Assembly: GCF_000353285.1 (NCBI RefSeq)
Contig: NZ_KB731324.1
Location: 4,668,577-4,732,576 of the forward strand
Reading direction: 5' to 3'
From: Leptolyngbya boryana PCC 6306
GTDB lineage: Bacteria > Cyanobacteriota > Cyanobacteriia > Leptolyngbyales > Leptolyngbyaceae
DNA: 64,000 bases
The notes below the pieces were generated by a model. That model was not told the origin of the DNA, made no database searches, and was given only the letters and a program-made list of their open reading frames with translations. Positions 29,238 through 39,137 of this stretch are shown here, one piece after another. The translations under genes were made by a program, and so were the position numbers. Each line of letters begins with the position of its first letter. The first letter of the stretch is position 1.

Positions 29238-30146
29238 ATGCGCGATCGAATTGAGCAACTCACACAACACTTAGCAACCGCGATCGTCGGTAAAGAAGAA
29301 GCGATTCAACTCGTTTTAGTTGCGCTGCTTTCTGGAGGTCACGCGCTGCTTGAAGATGTGCCTGGAGTTGGAAAAACTTTACTGGCAAAGTCTTTAGCGA
29401 AATCGATTCAAGGCAAGTTCCAACGGTTGCAATGTACTCCCGATTTACTACCAACCGATGTGACTGGGACAAACGTTTGGAATCCGCGCACGGGCGAATT
29501 TGAATTCATGGCAGGTCCGATTTTTGCCAATGTTTTGTTAGCCGATGAAATTAACCGAGCCACGCCCAGAACTCAATCGGCATTGCTCGAAGTAATGGAA
29601 GAACATCAAGTGACGATCGATGGAACCTCGCGCAAAGTTCCAGAACCGTTTTTCGTCATTGCAACTCAGAATCCGGTGGAATATCAGGGCACGTTTCCGC
29701 TCCCCGAAGCGCAAATGGATCGATTTGCGTTGTCACTTTCTCTGGGTTATCCGACGGAAGCAGAAGAACTGAAAATGCTGGAGCGGTTGCAATCAGGACG
29801 GCGCGTTGAAGAGTTGCCGCCTTGCATTACGCTGGATGAGATTCGAGAACTGCAACAGCAGTGTGCTTTAGTTCGAGTGGAATCTTCGCTTCAGCAGTAT
29901 TTATTGAACATTGTGCGATCGACGAGACACGATGAAGAAATCCTTCTCGGAGTCAGCCCCCGTGGAACAGTTGCGCTTCAGAAAGCAGTTCAAGCCTTTG
30001 CATTTCTAGAAGGCAGAGATTACGCCATTCCAGATGATGTCAAAGCGATCGCACCGCATGTGTTAGCCCATCGGATGATTGCAGCGAGCGGCAGACGATC
30101 ACATGAGATTGTGGCGCGGCTGTTGGGGTCGATCGCGATCGGATAA
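29238..30146 (+). CDS. MoxR-family AAA+ ATPase
   Basis: 302 residues. It has a Walker A motif GVGKTLLAKS (43-52), Walker B in LLADEINRA (about 104-112), a sensor segment IATQNPVEYQGTFPLPEAQ and an arginine finger region. MoxR ATPases act as chaperones for metal insertion or complex assembly, usually beside VWA-domain partners. No such partner is adjacent here. The gene appears monocistronic. Confidence 0.93.
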   Translation: MRDRIEQLTQHLATAIVGKEEAIQLVLVALLSGGHALLEDVPGVGKTLLAKSLAKSIQGKFQRLQCTPDLLPTDVTGTNVWNPRTGEFEFMAGPIFANVLLADEINRATPRTQSALLEVMEEHQVTIDGTSRKVPEPFFVIATQNPVEYQGTFPLPEAQMDRFALSLSLGYPTEAEELKMLERLQSGRRVEELPPCITLDEIRELQQQCALVRVESSLQQYLLNIVRSTRHDEEILLGVSPRGTVALQKAVQAFAFLEGRDYAIPDDVKAIAPHVLAHRMIAASGRRSHEIVARLLGSIAIG

Positions 30147-30341
30147 GAGCCGTTTGGATTTGCTCAATGACTCGTGTCTCCAAGCACACGAAGCAGTGGT
30201 ATGAGAGTTCAACACTCGTAGCCAAGAAAGTGTAGCCTGAAACATTTGGGATTGAGCGATCGCAATCTGCAACGAATCATTTGAACCGGGAAAGAGCATC
30301 TATGATAATGGTCATCACCTGATAGAGACAATGTGTGATTC

Positions 30342-32753
30342 ATGGCGATGCTCCCCGGATTAAGCGATCGAGAAGTTCGAGATCAACAGTTAGCAGGCAA
30401 TACGAACGACGTAAAACTGCCAACCAGTCGATCGTATGCACGCATCCTGCAAGAAAACCTGTTTACCTTTGTTAACGCCGTCTTTTTTGCGATTAGCGGC
30501 GTTTTCATTCTGCTACAACGCCCGAGTGATGCCGTCTTCGTAGCGGTGATTATTTTTAGCGGCGTTGTAATTGGAATCGTGCAAGAAATTTGGGCAAAGC
30601 AAAAGTTAGACGAAATCGCCTTGCTGAATCGACCTCATGCAACCGTGATTCGCAACGGGCAGGAGGTGAATATCGATCCCTGTGCAATCGTTCTCGGCGA
30701 TGTACTGGTGCTGCGCCCAGGTGATCAAGTCCTCGTCGATGGACAAATTGTTGGAGAGGGGCGAGTCGAAATTGATGAATCTTTGTTGACTGGAGAATCA
30801 GATCTGATCGTAAAAGTCGCAGAGAAACCTGTCTATTCGGGCAGCTTTTGTGTCAGTGGAACGGCTTGCTATGAGGCGCAGAAAGTTGGAGCGGATACGG
30901 TTGCCTATCAGCTTACAGTGGGAGCGCGAGAATTTCGCCAAGTGTATACGCCGCTGCAAGCTGAGATTAATCTCATCATTCGGATTCTGCTACTCTTAGC
31001 ATCGTTCTTATGGTTGCTCGTTGGCATTAGTTTTATTAGTCGATCGCAAACTCTCAATGAAGTTGTGCAGCGTGCTGCCGTGATCGCTGGATTGATTCCA
31101 GCCGGATTGTTATTAGCAATCACGCTTGCATATGCCATGGGTGCAATTCGGATGTTAGGACAAAATGTTTTGATTCAGCAAACGAATGCCGTCGAGTCAC
31201 TCAGTAATATTGATGTCTTGTGTTTAGATAAGACGGGCACATTGACCACGAATCAGATTGAACTTCATTCTCTCCATCCATTAGGAATTCCTGAGGAAGA
31301 ACTGAAATGGTTGATTGGGGATTTTGCGGCGAGTACTGCGTCTGGAAATCGGACGAGTGAAGCTGTTTTAATTGCCTGTTCTGGATATGCAAAGCCGATT
31401 CGGAATGAGATTCCCTTTTCATCAGCGCGGAAATGGAGCGCGATCGCATTTGAAAATCTCCCTGGAACCTACGTGATGGGCGCGCCAGAAATCCTCATGA
31501 AGTCGATCGCGGTCACAGATGAAATTCTGAACTATATCGATGAACAGGTAAATCAGGGATTTCGAGTCGTTTTGTTTGCCCATACGGAATTTGAAATCGA
31601 GACAACTCTTCCGCCGCTCAACCCGCTAGGAATTCTCTGTTTTTCGGATCAACTTCGCCCTTCTGCACAGGAAACTCTACAAGGCTTTGTCAAAGCAGGC
31701 ATCACGCTCAAAATCATTTCAGGAGACAATCCCCAAACCGTTGCAGCATTAGCAAAACAGGCGGGCTTCACCGACGAGGTTCGAGTCATCTCCGGGGCAG
31801 AACTGGCTCAAATGGATGACGCTCAATTTGTGCAGGCGGCAAGAAATTACAACGTATTTGGGCGCATTACACCTCAGCAAAAAGCACAACTCGTTCGCAG
31901 CCTGAGACGCAGCGGTTCTTATGTCGCGATGACTGGAGACGGTGTGAATGATGTGCTGTCGCTGAAACAGGCAAATCTCGGAATCGCAATGGAGAGCGGG
32001 AGTAAAGCGACTCGCAGCATTGCGGACATTGTGTTGCTCAAAGATACATTTGAAGCGTTACCGCATACTTTTTTGGAAGGACAACGGATTCAGAATGGCA
32101 TTCGAGATGTCGTTAAGCTCTTTATGGTGCGATTGAGTTGTGTCGCGTTGTTGATTTTTGCGATCGCGATTGTCTCAGATAGCTTCCCCTTATTAAACAA
32201 ACATAGTGCGATCGTCACGTTGATTGGAGTTGGCATTCCAACCACTTTTATTCCAATCTGGGCGCAACCGGGAGAATGCCAGAAACGGAGTTTAGTCCGA
32301 TCAATGCTCCATTTTGTGATTCCTGCGACAATTACCATCACTTTAGTGTCACTGACAGTGTATCTATTTTATTTAGTCAGCGCTGCTTTAGACTTACCTC
32401 CGAATATTGGTCTAACTAAGATCGAATTCAATATTCCTCGGACTGCACTTGTAACCATTTTAGTATTTTGTGAACTGCTGTTAATCCCATTCTTAAAACC
32501 ACCGACAACCGCTTGGGTGGGAGGAGAACCGCTGAGCGGAGATTGGCGCTATACCTGGGTTGCGTTAGCGCTGCTGGTTGTTTATTTACTCATTTTATTT
32601 ATTCCGCCGCTCCGAACGTTTTTTGAGCTTTCTCAAATTAGTGTGCAGGACTGTCTCTTCCTAGGATTAGTTGCGCTAGAGTGGGGATTGATCGTGCGAC
32701 TCGCTTGGCGAACTCGGTTTCTCGATCGCTTTTTAGGCGTGGATTTGGAGTAG
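30342..32753 (+). CDS. CtpE-like cation-translocating P-type ATPase
   Basis: 803 residues. The phosphorylation site is Asp296 (CLDKTGTLTTN), the actuator has LLTGESD, and the hinge has MTGDGVNDVLSL. The N-terminus (GLSDREVRDQQLAG, ARILQENLFT) resembles mycobacterial CtpE, a calcium-uptake type ATPase. In the ion-binding helix M4 the usual PEGL reads PAGL (253-256), so a cation-binding carboxylate is missing. There are about ten membrane helices. The cation is uncertain: calcium by homology, but the M4 change argues for caution. Confidence 0.92.
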   Translation: MAMLPGLSDREVRDQQLAGNTNDVKLPTSRSYARILQENLFTFVNAVFFAISGVFILLQRPSDAVFVAVIIFSGVVIGIVQEIWAKQKLDEIALLNRPHATVIRNGQEVNIDPCAIVLGDVLVLRPGDQVLVDGQIVGEGRVEIDESLLTGESDLIVKVAEKPVYSGSFCVSGTACYEAQKVGADTVAYQLTVGAREFRQVYTPLQAEINLIIRILLLLASFLWLLVGISFISRSQTLNEVVQRAAVIAGLIPAGLLLAITLAYAMGAIRMLGQNVLIQQTNAVESLSNIDVLCLDKTGTLTTNQIELHSLHPLGIPEEELKWLIGDFAASTASGNRTSEAVLIACSGYAKPIRNEIPFSSARKWSAIAFENLPGTYVMGAPEILMKSIAVTDEILNYIDEQVNQGFRVVLFAHTEFEIETTLPPLNPLGILCFSDQLRPSAQETLQGFVKAGITLKIISGDNPQTVAALAKQAGFTDEVRVISGAELAQMDDAQFVQAARNYNVFGRITPQQKAQLVRSLRRSGSYVAMTGDGVNDVLSLKQANLGIAMESGSKATRSIADIVLLKDTFEALPHTFLEGQRIQNGIRDVVKLFMVRLSCVALLIFAIAIVSDSFPLLNKHSAIVTLIGVGIPTTFIPIWAQPGECQKRSLVRSMLHFVIPATITITLVSLTVYLFYLVSAALDLPPNIGLTKIEFNIPRTALVTILVFCELLLIPFLKPPTTAWVGGEPLSGDWRYTWVALALLVVYLLILFIPPLRTFFELSQISVQDCLFLGLVALEWGLIVRLAWRTRFLDRFLGVDLE

Positions 32754-32758
32754 CCCTC

Positions 32759-33373
32759 ATGAGAGAAGTACCATCTAGAATTCCGCAGTACAAAGTCTCG
32801 ATTTGGGAAACGGTCGCGATCGTACTCGGCGCGATCGCCACATTAGGAGTTGGTTTAACAGGGTTAGCGCTCAAGTTTTTGAGCAATGCGGCAACCCCCC
32901 AACGGGCAGAAGCGATCGCCAGCAATATTATGAGTTATTCACTGCCAGGAGCATCACAGGGCTTATTGGGCGTGAATCTTGCAGGGGCGAAAGTGGCATT
33001 GATCGCCAGTGAAGGAGATGAACCGGACATTCAGCTCTTAGTCGCACGGGTTCCCATCGAACAAGAATCGGGACGCAAGCAAGTCGATCGCATTTTAGAT
33101 AGCATTGCCTTGGGTGCGGATGAGGAAGAACTGAAGATTAAATCCGTGCGGGTGGAGAACAAAAATCTCTGTGGCACGTCTACCTCAGTTGTGATTCGCG
33201 AAGGGCAGTTGAAGTACCCCGATTCTCCTGAGCAAGCTACCGTGATTTATCGCGCTAGTGTGAATTTAGAAGATAGTCGGTATGTTGTGAATTTGCTGAC
33301 GAATGGACAGGATCTCAAAACGGCAGCAGAAAAAGCCTCGACTGTATTTGATTCGCTTCAGTGTAAACAGTAG
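32759..33373 (+). CDS. membrane-anchored protein of unknown function
   Basis: About 204 residues from ATG 32759, five bases after the ATPase stop. One N-terminal membrane segment (VAIVLGAIATLGVGLTGLAL) is followed by an extracytoplasmic-looking domain of beta character (GVNLAGAKVALIASEGDE, VIREGQLKYPDSPEQ). A longer frame from 32681 overlaps the ATPase and is unlikely. Spacing suggests co-transcription with the P-type ATPase. No family recognised. Confidence 0.78.
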   Translation: MREVPSRIPQYKVSIWETVAIVLGAIATLGVGLTGLALKFLSNAATPQRAEAIASNIMSYSLPGASQGLLGVNLAGAKVALIASEGDEPDIQLLVARVPIEQESGRKQVDRILDSIALGADEEELKIKSVRVENKNLCGTSTSVVIREGQLKYPDSPEQATVIYRASVNLEDSRYVVNLLTNGQDLKTAAEKASTVFDSLQCKQ

Positions 33374-33405
33374 CGCGCTTAGATTTTAGAGGTTGATTTT
33401 AGATT

Positions 33406-35172
33406 GTGAAGATTATTCGTCGTGTCGTGCGAGTCTCACGTAAAACAGTGTTATGGTTGGCGATCGCGACTTTTGTCTTTGCGATCATGTCTCATTCGGT
33501 CGTTGATGCGATCGCATCTGCACAACCCGATTGGATCAAGCGTAGCAACGAGAATACAAATTTATTGACCGAAGCCGAATCAGCCAAACAATGTAGCGAT
33601 TTAGCCCTGAGCAAATCCCTGCTGCAACTGGATTCAAACTATGGACAGTGCCGTGAGAAAGGCATCAATACTCTCCTTCAAAGGTTTCAGACGAAGCTCA
33701 AACAAGAACGCGATCCTGCCGTAAAACTCGATTTAGAAATTCTGATCCAGTCTGCAACTGAATCATTGAAATCAGATAAATTCCATCGCCAACTTCGCCT
33801 ACCTTATGTCGATTTAGCTAAAGAGATTCACAATAGCTTAGATGATTTGAGCAGACCGGATCTCGTGAAACTATTGCAGCAATTGAATGGAGACGAAACG
33901 GGAAAACCAGCGATCGCGACTTTAGCCATTCAAAATCTGCGCGGATCTGTGTCTCGTCCCAATATTTTCTTTCCCTCTAAGTCGCAAATCGAGAAGGATT
34001 TATCGAATACATCCTTTCAACTAGAGCGAATTCAGAAACGCTTAGAGCAACAGAAAATCGATCAAGAAAGTTATACAAAGCTGAAAGCTCAAATCACAGA
34101 ATATACAACTTTTGTCCGACAAGAAATTTTACCGAAATCAAGATTAGATTTTCGATTGTCACCAGAACTTTACGCACTGGAATTACAAGAACGAGGTGTT
34201 GAAATCTCGATCGATGAACTGCTCAAGCAAGCTCACACTGCATTTGAATCCATCCAACAAGAAATGGATGTCCTCGCGGCTAAAGTTGCGAAACAAAAAG
34301 GCTTACAAACCACAGGATATCGAGAAGTTATTCGCAGTTTGAAAAAAGAACAATTACCCGCAGACAAGATTCTGCCTCAATATGAACAACGCCAAAAGGA
34401 TCTTGAAGCGATCATTCGACGAGAAAAGCTTGTCACATTGCCAAAACGAAATCTGACCATTCGCTTAACCAACGATCGAGAAAACACCAATTTCCCAGTT
34501 CCCCAATATTTCCCGCCCAAATCCTCGCAAAAAACTGCGGGTGTGTTCATTGTTCCACTGCTAAAACCTGACAAACAGCCGCGAGCTTACGATGACTTTA
34601 CCTATCCCGCCGTTGCCTGGACACTGACCGCACATGAAGGTAGACCCGGACACGATTTACAATTCACGACGATTCAGGACAAAGGCACGTCAGAAGCGAG
34701 ATCGCGCTTTGGTTACAATCCTGCAAATCATGAAGGATGGGCACTATATGCAGAAGCAATTACGTTGCCATTTATGCCGATCGAGGGGCAATTTATTTCG
34801 CTCCAGTTTCAGTTACTCCGAGCAGCACGAGCATTTCTGGAGCCAGAACTGCATCTCGGAAAAGTCTCGATCGACGAAGCCATGCGAATTCTGACTGAAG
34901 ATGTTGGATTCTCAAAGTTCTTTGCTCAGCAAGAAATTAATCGTTACACGGTGAAACTTCCGGGTCATGCGCCTTCTTATTTCTACGGCTATCAGAGGCT
35001 CATGCAGCTTCGTCAAGAAGTCGAAAAACAGATGGGTCAGCAGTTTGATCAAACTGCTTTTCACGATTTTATTTTGGCTCAAGGTTTTATGCCGCAACAG
35101 TTACTCCGCCAAACCGTGTTAGAGCAATTTGTAGCCGCAAAAACCAAATCATTTCCTTCTTATCTCAGATAG
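33406..35172 (+). CDS. DUF885 family protein (predicted exported metallohydrolase)
   Basis: 588 residues. An N-terminal hydrophobic segment (TVLWLAIATFVFAIMSHSVV) acts as a signal or anchor. The DUF885 zinc-binding core is visible in TAHEGRPGHDLQ (His410, Glu411, His416), with a further acidic ligand likely in NHEGWALYAE. The family is related to M32-like metallopeptidases. Translation starts at GTG 33406. The substrate is unknown; location is probably periplasmic. Confidence 0.9.
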   Translation: MKIIRRVVRVSRKTVLWLAIATFVFAIMSHSVVDAIASAQPDWIKRSNENTNLLTEAESAKQCSDLALSKSLLQLDSNYGQCREKGINTLLQRFQTKLKQERDPAVKLDLEILIQSATESLKSDKFHRQLRLPYVDLAKEIHNSLDDLSRPDLVKLLQQLNGDETGKPAIATLAIQNLRGSVSRPNIFFPSKSQIEKDLSNTSFQLERIQKRLEQQKIDQESYTKLKAQITEYTTFVRQEILPKSRLDFRLSPELYALELQERGVEISIDELLKQAHTAFESIQQEMDVLAAKVAKQKGLQTTGYREVIRSLKKEQLPADKILPQYEQRQKDLEAIIRREKLVTLPKRNLTIRLTNDRENTNFPVPQYFPPKSSQKTAGVFIVPLLKPDKQPRAYDDFTYPAVAWTLTAHEGRPGHDLQFTTIQDKGTSEARSRFGYNPANHEGWALYAEAITLPFMPIEGQFISLQFQLLRAARAFLEPELHLGKVSIDEAMRILTEDVGFSKFFAQQEINRYTVKLPGHAPSYFYGYQRLMQLRQEVEKQMGQQFDQTAFHDFILAQGFMPQQLLRQTVLEQFVAAKTKSFPSYLR

Positions 35173-35273
35173 TGAACTTTTCTGAAGCATTTGTCAGGAT
35201 CAGCCCCCCGTCATACTTACAATGGTCTCGAATTCTTTTTGTTCTCTTCAGAATCATTAGGAAATATTAAGAT

Positions 35274-35744
35274 ATGGCTGACGAGCTTATTAAACCTTAC
35301 AACGGCGATCCGTTCACAGGACATCTCTCGACCCCTATCAGTGATTCTGGCTTCACCCGCGCTTTCATCGGTAACCTCCCGGCTTACCGGAAAGGCTTAT
35401 CGCCCCTGTTGCGCGGTCTTGAAATCGGAATGGCACATGGGTACTTTTTGGTCGGTCCTTGGACGCTCCTAGGTCCTCTGCGTGACTCTGATCATGCAGC
35501 AGTTGGCGGATTAATTTCTGCAATTGCTTTGATCTTGATCGCAACGGCTTGCCTATCAACCTATGGCTTAGCTACTTTCCAAGGAGATAATGACTCCGCT
35601 ACAGATTCGCTACAAACCTCTGAAGGTTGGAGCCAATTTGCAGGTGGATTCTTCGTCGGAGCAACCGGTGGCGCAGCCGTTGCCTTCTTGCTGCTATCGA
35701 ATTTCCCGATCATCGATAAAATCTTCACGGGCGCATTTAACTAG
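35274..35744 (+). CDS. psaL: photosystem I reaction centre subunit XI
   Basis: 156 residues. It holds the photosystem I trimer (or tetramer) together in the thylakoid membrane. Typical features are the N-terminal [31 protein letters not shown] and a C-terminal membrane helix ending FIIDKIFTG-like (here [13 protein letters not shown]). It is followed by a strong terminator and stands alone; psaI, often its direct neighbour, lies 2.4 kb downstream. Confidence 0.98.
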   Translation: MADELIKPYNGDPFTGHLSTPISDSGFTRAFIGNLPAYRKGLSPLLRGLEIGMAHGYFLVGPWTLLGPLRDSDHAAVGGLISAIALILIATACLSTYGLATFQGDNDSATDSLQTSEGWSQFAGGFFVGATGGAAVAFLLLSNFPIIDKIFTGAFN

Positions 35745-35788
35745 AGTTTAACTAGAGTTCTACCCGTACTGAAATATCTTGCCAATTT

Positions 35789-35820
35789 AGCTCGATCGCC
35801 TTTGTCGATCGAGCTTTTTT
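35789..35820 (+). terminator. psaL terminator
   Basis: AGCTCGATCG (35789-35798) pairs with CGATCGAGCT (35806-35815) over a 7-base loop and runs into six Ts. A strong rho-independent terminator 45 bases after psaL. Confidence 0.92.
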
Positions 35821-35978
35821 GTGCTGCCTTACCTACAGCCCTGAAAAGATAAGCGCTTGCTCTTTCTCCCCACTCCCCACTCTCTCACTTAAAATCAATG
35901 CAATAAATTCGCCAAAATCCGCCAGACATGGTATACCCTGTTAACTGCAAATTCTGGTGAACGCCTCTTTACCGACCT

Positions 35979-37928
35979 ATGCCTGACATGCAACCCTGGG
36001 AATTTTTAATTCAGCAAGATGGCGATCGCGCTTGGCTACCGCTCGACACCGCCGATGTCGAGATTCTCGAAGGTCGGTATCGCATCGCCGCAAAATCTCC
36101 ACTCAAAAACACCTCGGTTTCAGTCCGAGTCCGCTACGATGCGATCGACGAAATTCCTCCCAAACGCCGGACTCAGACTCGCACTCAGCAGACCAATCAG
36201 AAAGGACTGATGGTAGTCATTCCCTACACAACCCTCCTTCCCGGTTTCTGGGAGTTTCAATGCACCTCTGAAACAGGAACCGTGCAGTCAATGCAGTTGA
36301 AAGTTTTATCGATCGCGGCTGATCTCGTCGAAGATTGGAACCCTGACTGGGAAGACGCAGAGCACGCCACGCTCGAATTTGTCGCCCCTGCTTTAGAATC
36401 CGACCTGTTAGAACCCAAAGAAACGTCTGCTGATTTACTTTCTATCGATGATATTCTGCAGGATGCCGAATCCGAATCCGGCACGATCGCAGACGAGATT
36501 TTACGAGAATATGGCTTAGTTTCAGAATCGCCTTATGAAGATTTCAGAGTGCCACAGAATCCGATGTTGCCGGATTCTGTTGTGGCGATCGCGCTCGTGC
36601 AAGACACCTTTATTGCTAATCGCGGTGAACCGTTAACGATCTCGGGGCAAATTGCGTCTGAAGAATTGACCGAAATCGCTCATGCAGAACTGCGAATCTG
36701 TCTGCGTGATCCCCAAAGCTCGAAAATGCTTCTAGAAACCCGCGAAATGCTTCAAAACGAAGCTTTACCCTTTCAGTTGAAGTATCGCGTCACCTTGCCG
36801 ATTGAACTCAAGACTCAGGTCATTTTGGGCGAGATCACCCTGCACGATCTCAGAGTGGAAGGTCATCCTGCGTTAGCAACCCAATCTTTTAGTTTGATGT
36901 CTGCTGTAGATGAGCTAGTCGATGCGATGCACGAAGCGAAGCGAAGCGATCGCAACATGGCAGAAGACATGCTCGATCTCCCGACAACTCGCCCCACTGC
37001 TGCACATCCCCCGCTCAATCTCACGTTTCTGAATTTCGTCACAACTGCCAAAGAATCTGAAGGCACAAACTTTACGGTCAAAGAATCTTCCAGTTTGCCG
37101 CCGCAACTGCGCCAACCCAATCCGTATGTCCGCCGCAAACTCGACCTTCCTACTTTTGGCATTCAGCCTGATGTCGCGAACCCGGAATACACCGATGGAA
37201 CTCAGCTAGAAATTCCGCTCTCTGGCGCATTTGTCCCACTTGAAGTCACACCAGACCCAATTCAAGAGCCAGAACCGATTCAAGAGCCAGAACCGCCTAA
37301 GGTAGAAGATCTCTATCTCGCGCCGCTCGAAGAATCTGCACCTGCCAGCGACCTCAAAGTTCAAGCAGACGATCGAGATTCTATCCCCGAAACTGCCACA
37401 CTCAATCTTCAGCCTAGTTCTGATGAGGTCGTCAATGAGTTTGTGGTTGATGACGAGCCGATTTTACCTCTGAATGATCTGATTATCTCGCGTCGTAATC
37501 ACTCGATCGCATCTGAACGTGCCCGTAATCCACTGCTGCTGCCTGAAACGGAGCCTGTCCCCGATCCAATTGTTCTGATTGCTGAACCAGAACTCATCGG
37601 TGGAAAATCAACGACTGTCCGCCTCAAACTCCCAGACATTGTGCCGAAAATTTATGCCAAGCTCTGGGTGAGCGATCGCCAAAATCGCAGCTTAATCGAA
37701 CCCTCACGCTGGATCATCGACTTCAAACCGGACGGACATGGCAACCTTGAAGCCACCACCGAAATCAAAGTCCCCTTTGAGTGTGTTGAAATTCAAATCG
37801 AAGCGATCGCCGTTGAAGTGATGACGAATCGAGAAAGCCACAAGGTTATTGTGACTCGCCAAGTTGTCCCGGAAGAACTGCCGGACTTATGGCTCGACGA
37901 TCTCGATACGGACTCGATTTCCTTATAG
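35979..37928 (+). CDS. large conserved-looking protein of unknown function
   Basis: A 649-residue acidic protein without a signal peptide or membrane helices. The N-terminal about 110 residues (MQPWEFLIQQDGDRAWLPL, ISVRVRYDAI-like beta segments) and the C-terminal about 90 residues (GGKSTTVRLKLPDIVPKIYA) look like beta-sandwich domains. They flank an acidic, proline-rich middle containing an 18-base tandem repeat (IQEPEP twice). The design suggests adhesion or scaffold domains joined by flexible linkers. It sits between psaL and psaI on the same strand. Confidence 0.85.
   Translation: MPDMQPWEFLIQQDGDRAWLPLDTADVEILEGRYRIAAKSPLKNTSVSVRVRYDAIDEIPPKRRTQTRTQQTNQKGLMVVIPYTTLLPGFWEFQCTSETGTVQSMQLKVLSIAADLVEDWNPDWEDAEHATLEFVAPALESDLLEPKETSADLLSIDDILQDAESESGTIADEILREYGLVSESPYEDFRVPQNPMLPDSVVAIALVQDTFIANRGEPLTISGQIASEELTEIAHAELRICLRDPQSSKMLLETREMLQNEALPFQLKYRVTLPIELKTQVILGEITLHDLRVEGHPALATQSFSLMSAVDELVDAMHEAKRSDRNMAEDMLDLPTTRPTAAHPPLNLTFLNFVTTAKESEGTNFTVKESSSLPPQLRQPNPYVRRKLDLPTFGIQPDVANPEYTDGTQLEIPLSGAFVPLEVTPDPIQEPEPIQEPEPPKVEDLYLAPLEESAPASDLKVQADDRDSIPETATLNLQPSSDEVVNEFVVDDEPILPLNDLIISRRNHSIASERARNPLLLPETEPVPDPIVLIAEPELIGGKSTTVRLKLPDIVPKIYAKLWVSDRQNRSLIEPSRWIIDFKPDGHGNLEATTEIKVPFECVEIQIEAIAVEVMTNRESHKVIVTRQVVPEELPDLWLDDLDTDSISL
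37260..37295 (+). repeat. two copies of an 18-base tandem repeat
   Basis: ATTCAAGAGCCAGAACCG occurs at 37260-37277 and again at 37278-37295, identical. It encodes IQEPEP twice in the linker of the unknown protein. Identical copies suggest recent slippage. Confidence 0.9.
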
Positions 37929-38098
37929 CTCAGCCCAAGTCTGACAAACCTAACCTGAAACCATTGAGCTTTTCCAAAAGCAGTTGTCCCTGTCAGAACG
38001 TCTTCTAATGTTAAGAATTCTAAGAGCAACGCGCTCAGCGTTACCCAAGGCATGTAAATTCACAAATGGAATCATCTAACGAATAGGAAACTTTTCTT

Positions 38099-38227
38099 AT
38101 GACAGGTTCATATGCAGCTTCATATCTGCCTTGGATTCTCATTCCCGTTGTGACCTGGTTACTTCCCACGGTTGTCATGGGCTTGTTGTTCTTGTACATC
38201 GAACGTGAAGATCCAAGCGGCATCTAA
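38099..38227 (+). CDS. psaI: photosystem I subunit VIII
   Basis: A 42-residue single-helix protein, [18 protein letters not shown]..., ending [12 protein letters not shown]. This is the characteristic PsaI sequence. It packs against PsaL and supports photosystem I oligomer formation. AGGAAA lies 7 bases upstream of the ATG. The gene is followed by a strong palindromic terminator. psaL is 2.4 kb upstream on the same strand rather than adjacent. Confidence 0.95.
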   Translation: MTGSYAASYLPWILIPVVTWLLPTVVMGLLFLYIEREDPSGI

Positions 38228-38258
38228 GCCTCTTGGTTCCAAACGCATTAGCAAAACA

Positions 38259-38286
38259 AAGCCGCCTAGTACTAGGCGGCTTTTTC
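38259..38286. terminator. bidirectional terminator between psaI and psbEFLJ
   Basis: AAGCCGCCTAGT (38259-38270) and ACTAGGCGGCTT (38271-38282) form a perfect 24-base palindrome followed by TTTTTC on the plus strand and TTTGTTTT on the minus strand. It can end both the psaI transcript and the convergent psbEFLJ transcript. Confidence 0.9.
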
Positions 38287-38302
38287 TTATCTTTGAATGA
38301 AC

Positions 38303-38422
38303 TTACAGCGAAGAGCCAATGCTGGTATAAGAACCATAGAAAAACAAGCTCATTACACCGATCACGCCCAAGCCTGCAACAGTTGCTACAAGCCACAGGG
38401 GAATTCTTCCACCAGTCTGCAC
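38303..38422 (-). CDS. psbJ: photosystem II protein J
   Basis: A 39-residue single-helix PSII subunit: [18 protein letters not shown], ending [13 protein letters not shown], which matches PsbJ. It starts with GTG at 38422 with GGAGGT 6 bases upstream. It is the last gene of psbE-psbF-psbL-psbJ. PsbJ sits near cytochrome b559 and affects plastoquinone exchange and PSII assembly. Confidence 0.95.
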   Translation of the reverse strand: MQTGGRIPLWLVATVAGLGVIGVMSLFFYGSYTSIGSSL

Positions 38423-38465
38423 GGTCTTACCTCCTAACTAAAACAGCAATCTGAACAATCAAACA

Positions 38466-38594
38466 CTAATTGAAGAAATAGCTAGAGAACAAAATTCCCA
38501 GCGTAAAAATCAACAAAAGCCCCAAATACAGAGAAGTCCGGTTAAGTTCAACGGGCTGCTTGTTAGGGTTGGGAGCGCCTTTAATTCCTGCCAC
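38466..38594 (-). CDS. psbL: photosystem II protein L
   Basis: A 42-residue single-helix subunit with the invariant core [20 protein letters not shown] and the ending FSSYFFN. It starts at GTG 38594 with GGAG upstream. PsbL lies at the PSII dimer interface and protects the acceptor side. It is 11 bases downstream of psbF and clearly in the same operon. Confidence 0.95.
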   Translation of the reverse strand: MAGIKGAPNPNKQPVELNRTSLYLGLLLIFTLGILFSSYFFN

Positions 38595-38605
38595 GGTTCA
38601 AACTC

Positions 38606-38740
38606 CTATCGTTGAATAAATTGCATCGACGCGATCGCGCCAATGAAGAAGATCGCTGGCACAGCCAAAGTATGAACTGCCAACCAGCGGACTGTAAAAA
38701 TCGGATATGAAATAGGTTCGTTCGGGGTGTTGCCTGTCAT
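38606..38740 (-). CDS. psbF: cytochrome b559 beta subunit
   Basis: A 44-residue single-helix protein. The haem-ligand histidine is His23 in [15 protein letters not shown]; the C-terminus FIQR is standard. It pairs with PsbE to bind the haem of cytochrome b559 in PSII. It is 27 bases downstream of psbE. Confidence 0.97.
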   Translation of the reverse strand: MTGNTPNEPISYPIFTVRWLAVHTLAVPAIFFIGAIASMQFIQR

Positions 38741-38767
38741 AATTTTCTCAACCTTTTTGACTCAAAA

Positions 38768-39028
38768 CTACTTTCCAACTTGCGAAGCAAATTTATCCAC
38801 TTGCTGTTTTGCAGCCGAGCGGTTGCTGACGATCGGAAGCTGCTCTTGACGTGCAGTTGGATAGTATTCGTTCGGGCGAGGCGTGCCAAACACGTCATAC
38901 GCCAATCCCGTACTGACAAACAACCATCCCGCAATGAACAATGCCGGAATCGTGATGCTGTGAATAATCCAGTAGCGAATGCTAGTTACAATGTCGCCAA
39001 ACGGGCGCTCACCAGTAGTACCTGCCAT
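38768..39028 (-). CDS. psbE: cytochrome b559 alpha subunit
   Basis: An 86-residue PSII subunit beginning [20 protein letters not shown]. The haem-ligand histidine lies in [13 protein letters not shown]. The lumenal part ([11 protein letters not shown]) is typical. It is the first gene of psbEFLJ, downstream of ycf48 and rubredoxin on the same strand, the order conserved across cyanobacteria. Confidence 0.98.
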   Translation of the reverse strand: MAGTTGERPFGDIVTSIRYWIIHSITIPALFIAGWLFVSTGLAYDVFGTPRPNEYYPTARQEQLPIVSNRSAAKQQVDKFASQVGK

Positions 39029-39137
39029 GTTTGCTCTCTCCAGAAGTCAACGAACAAAAGCCTTATCTGTATCATACGGGACGGGAGATGCCCTCACAAG
39101 TCGATCGTTAAAATTTGATCCCGTGTTTCTCATAATT

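Noticed and set aside
37260-37295. Tandem repeat as a regulatory site
   Set aside because: The repeat is within the coding frame, in phase (18 bases), and encodes a simple linker.
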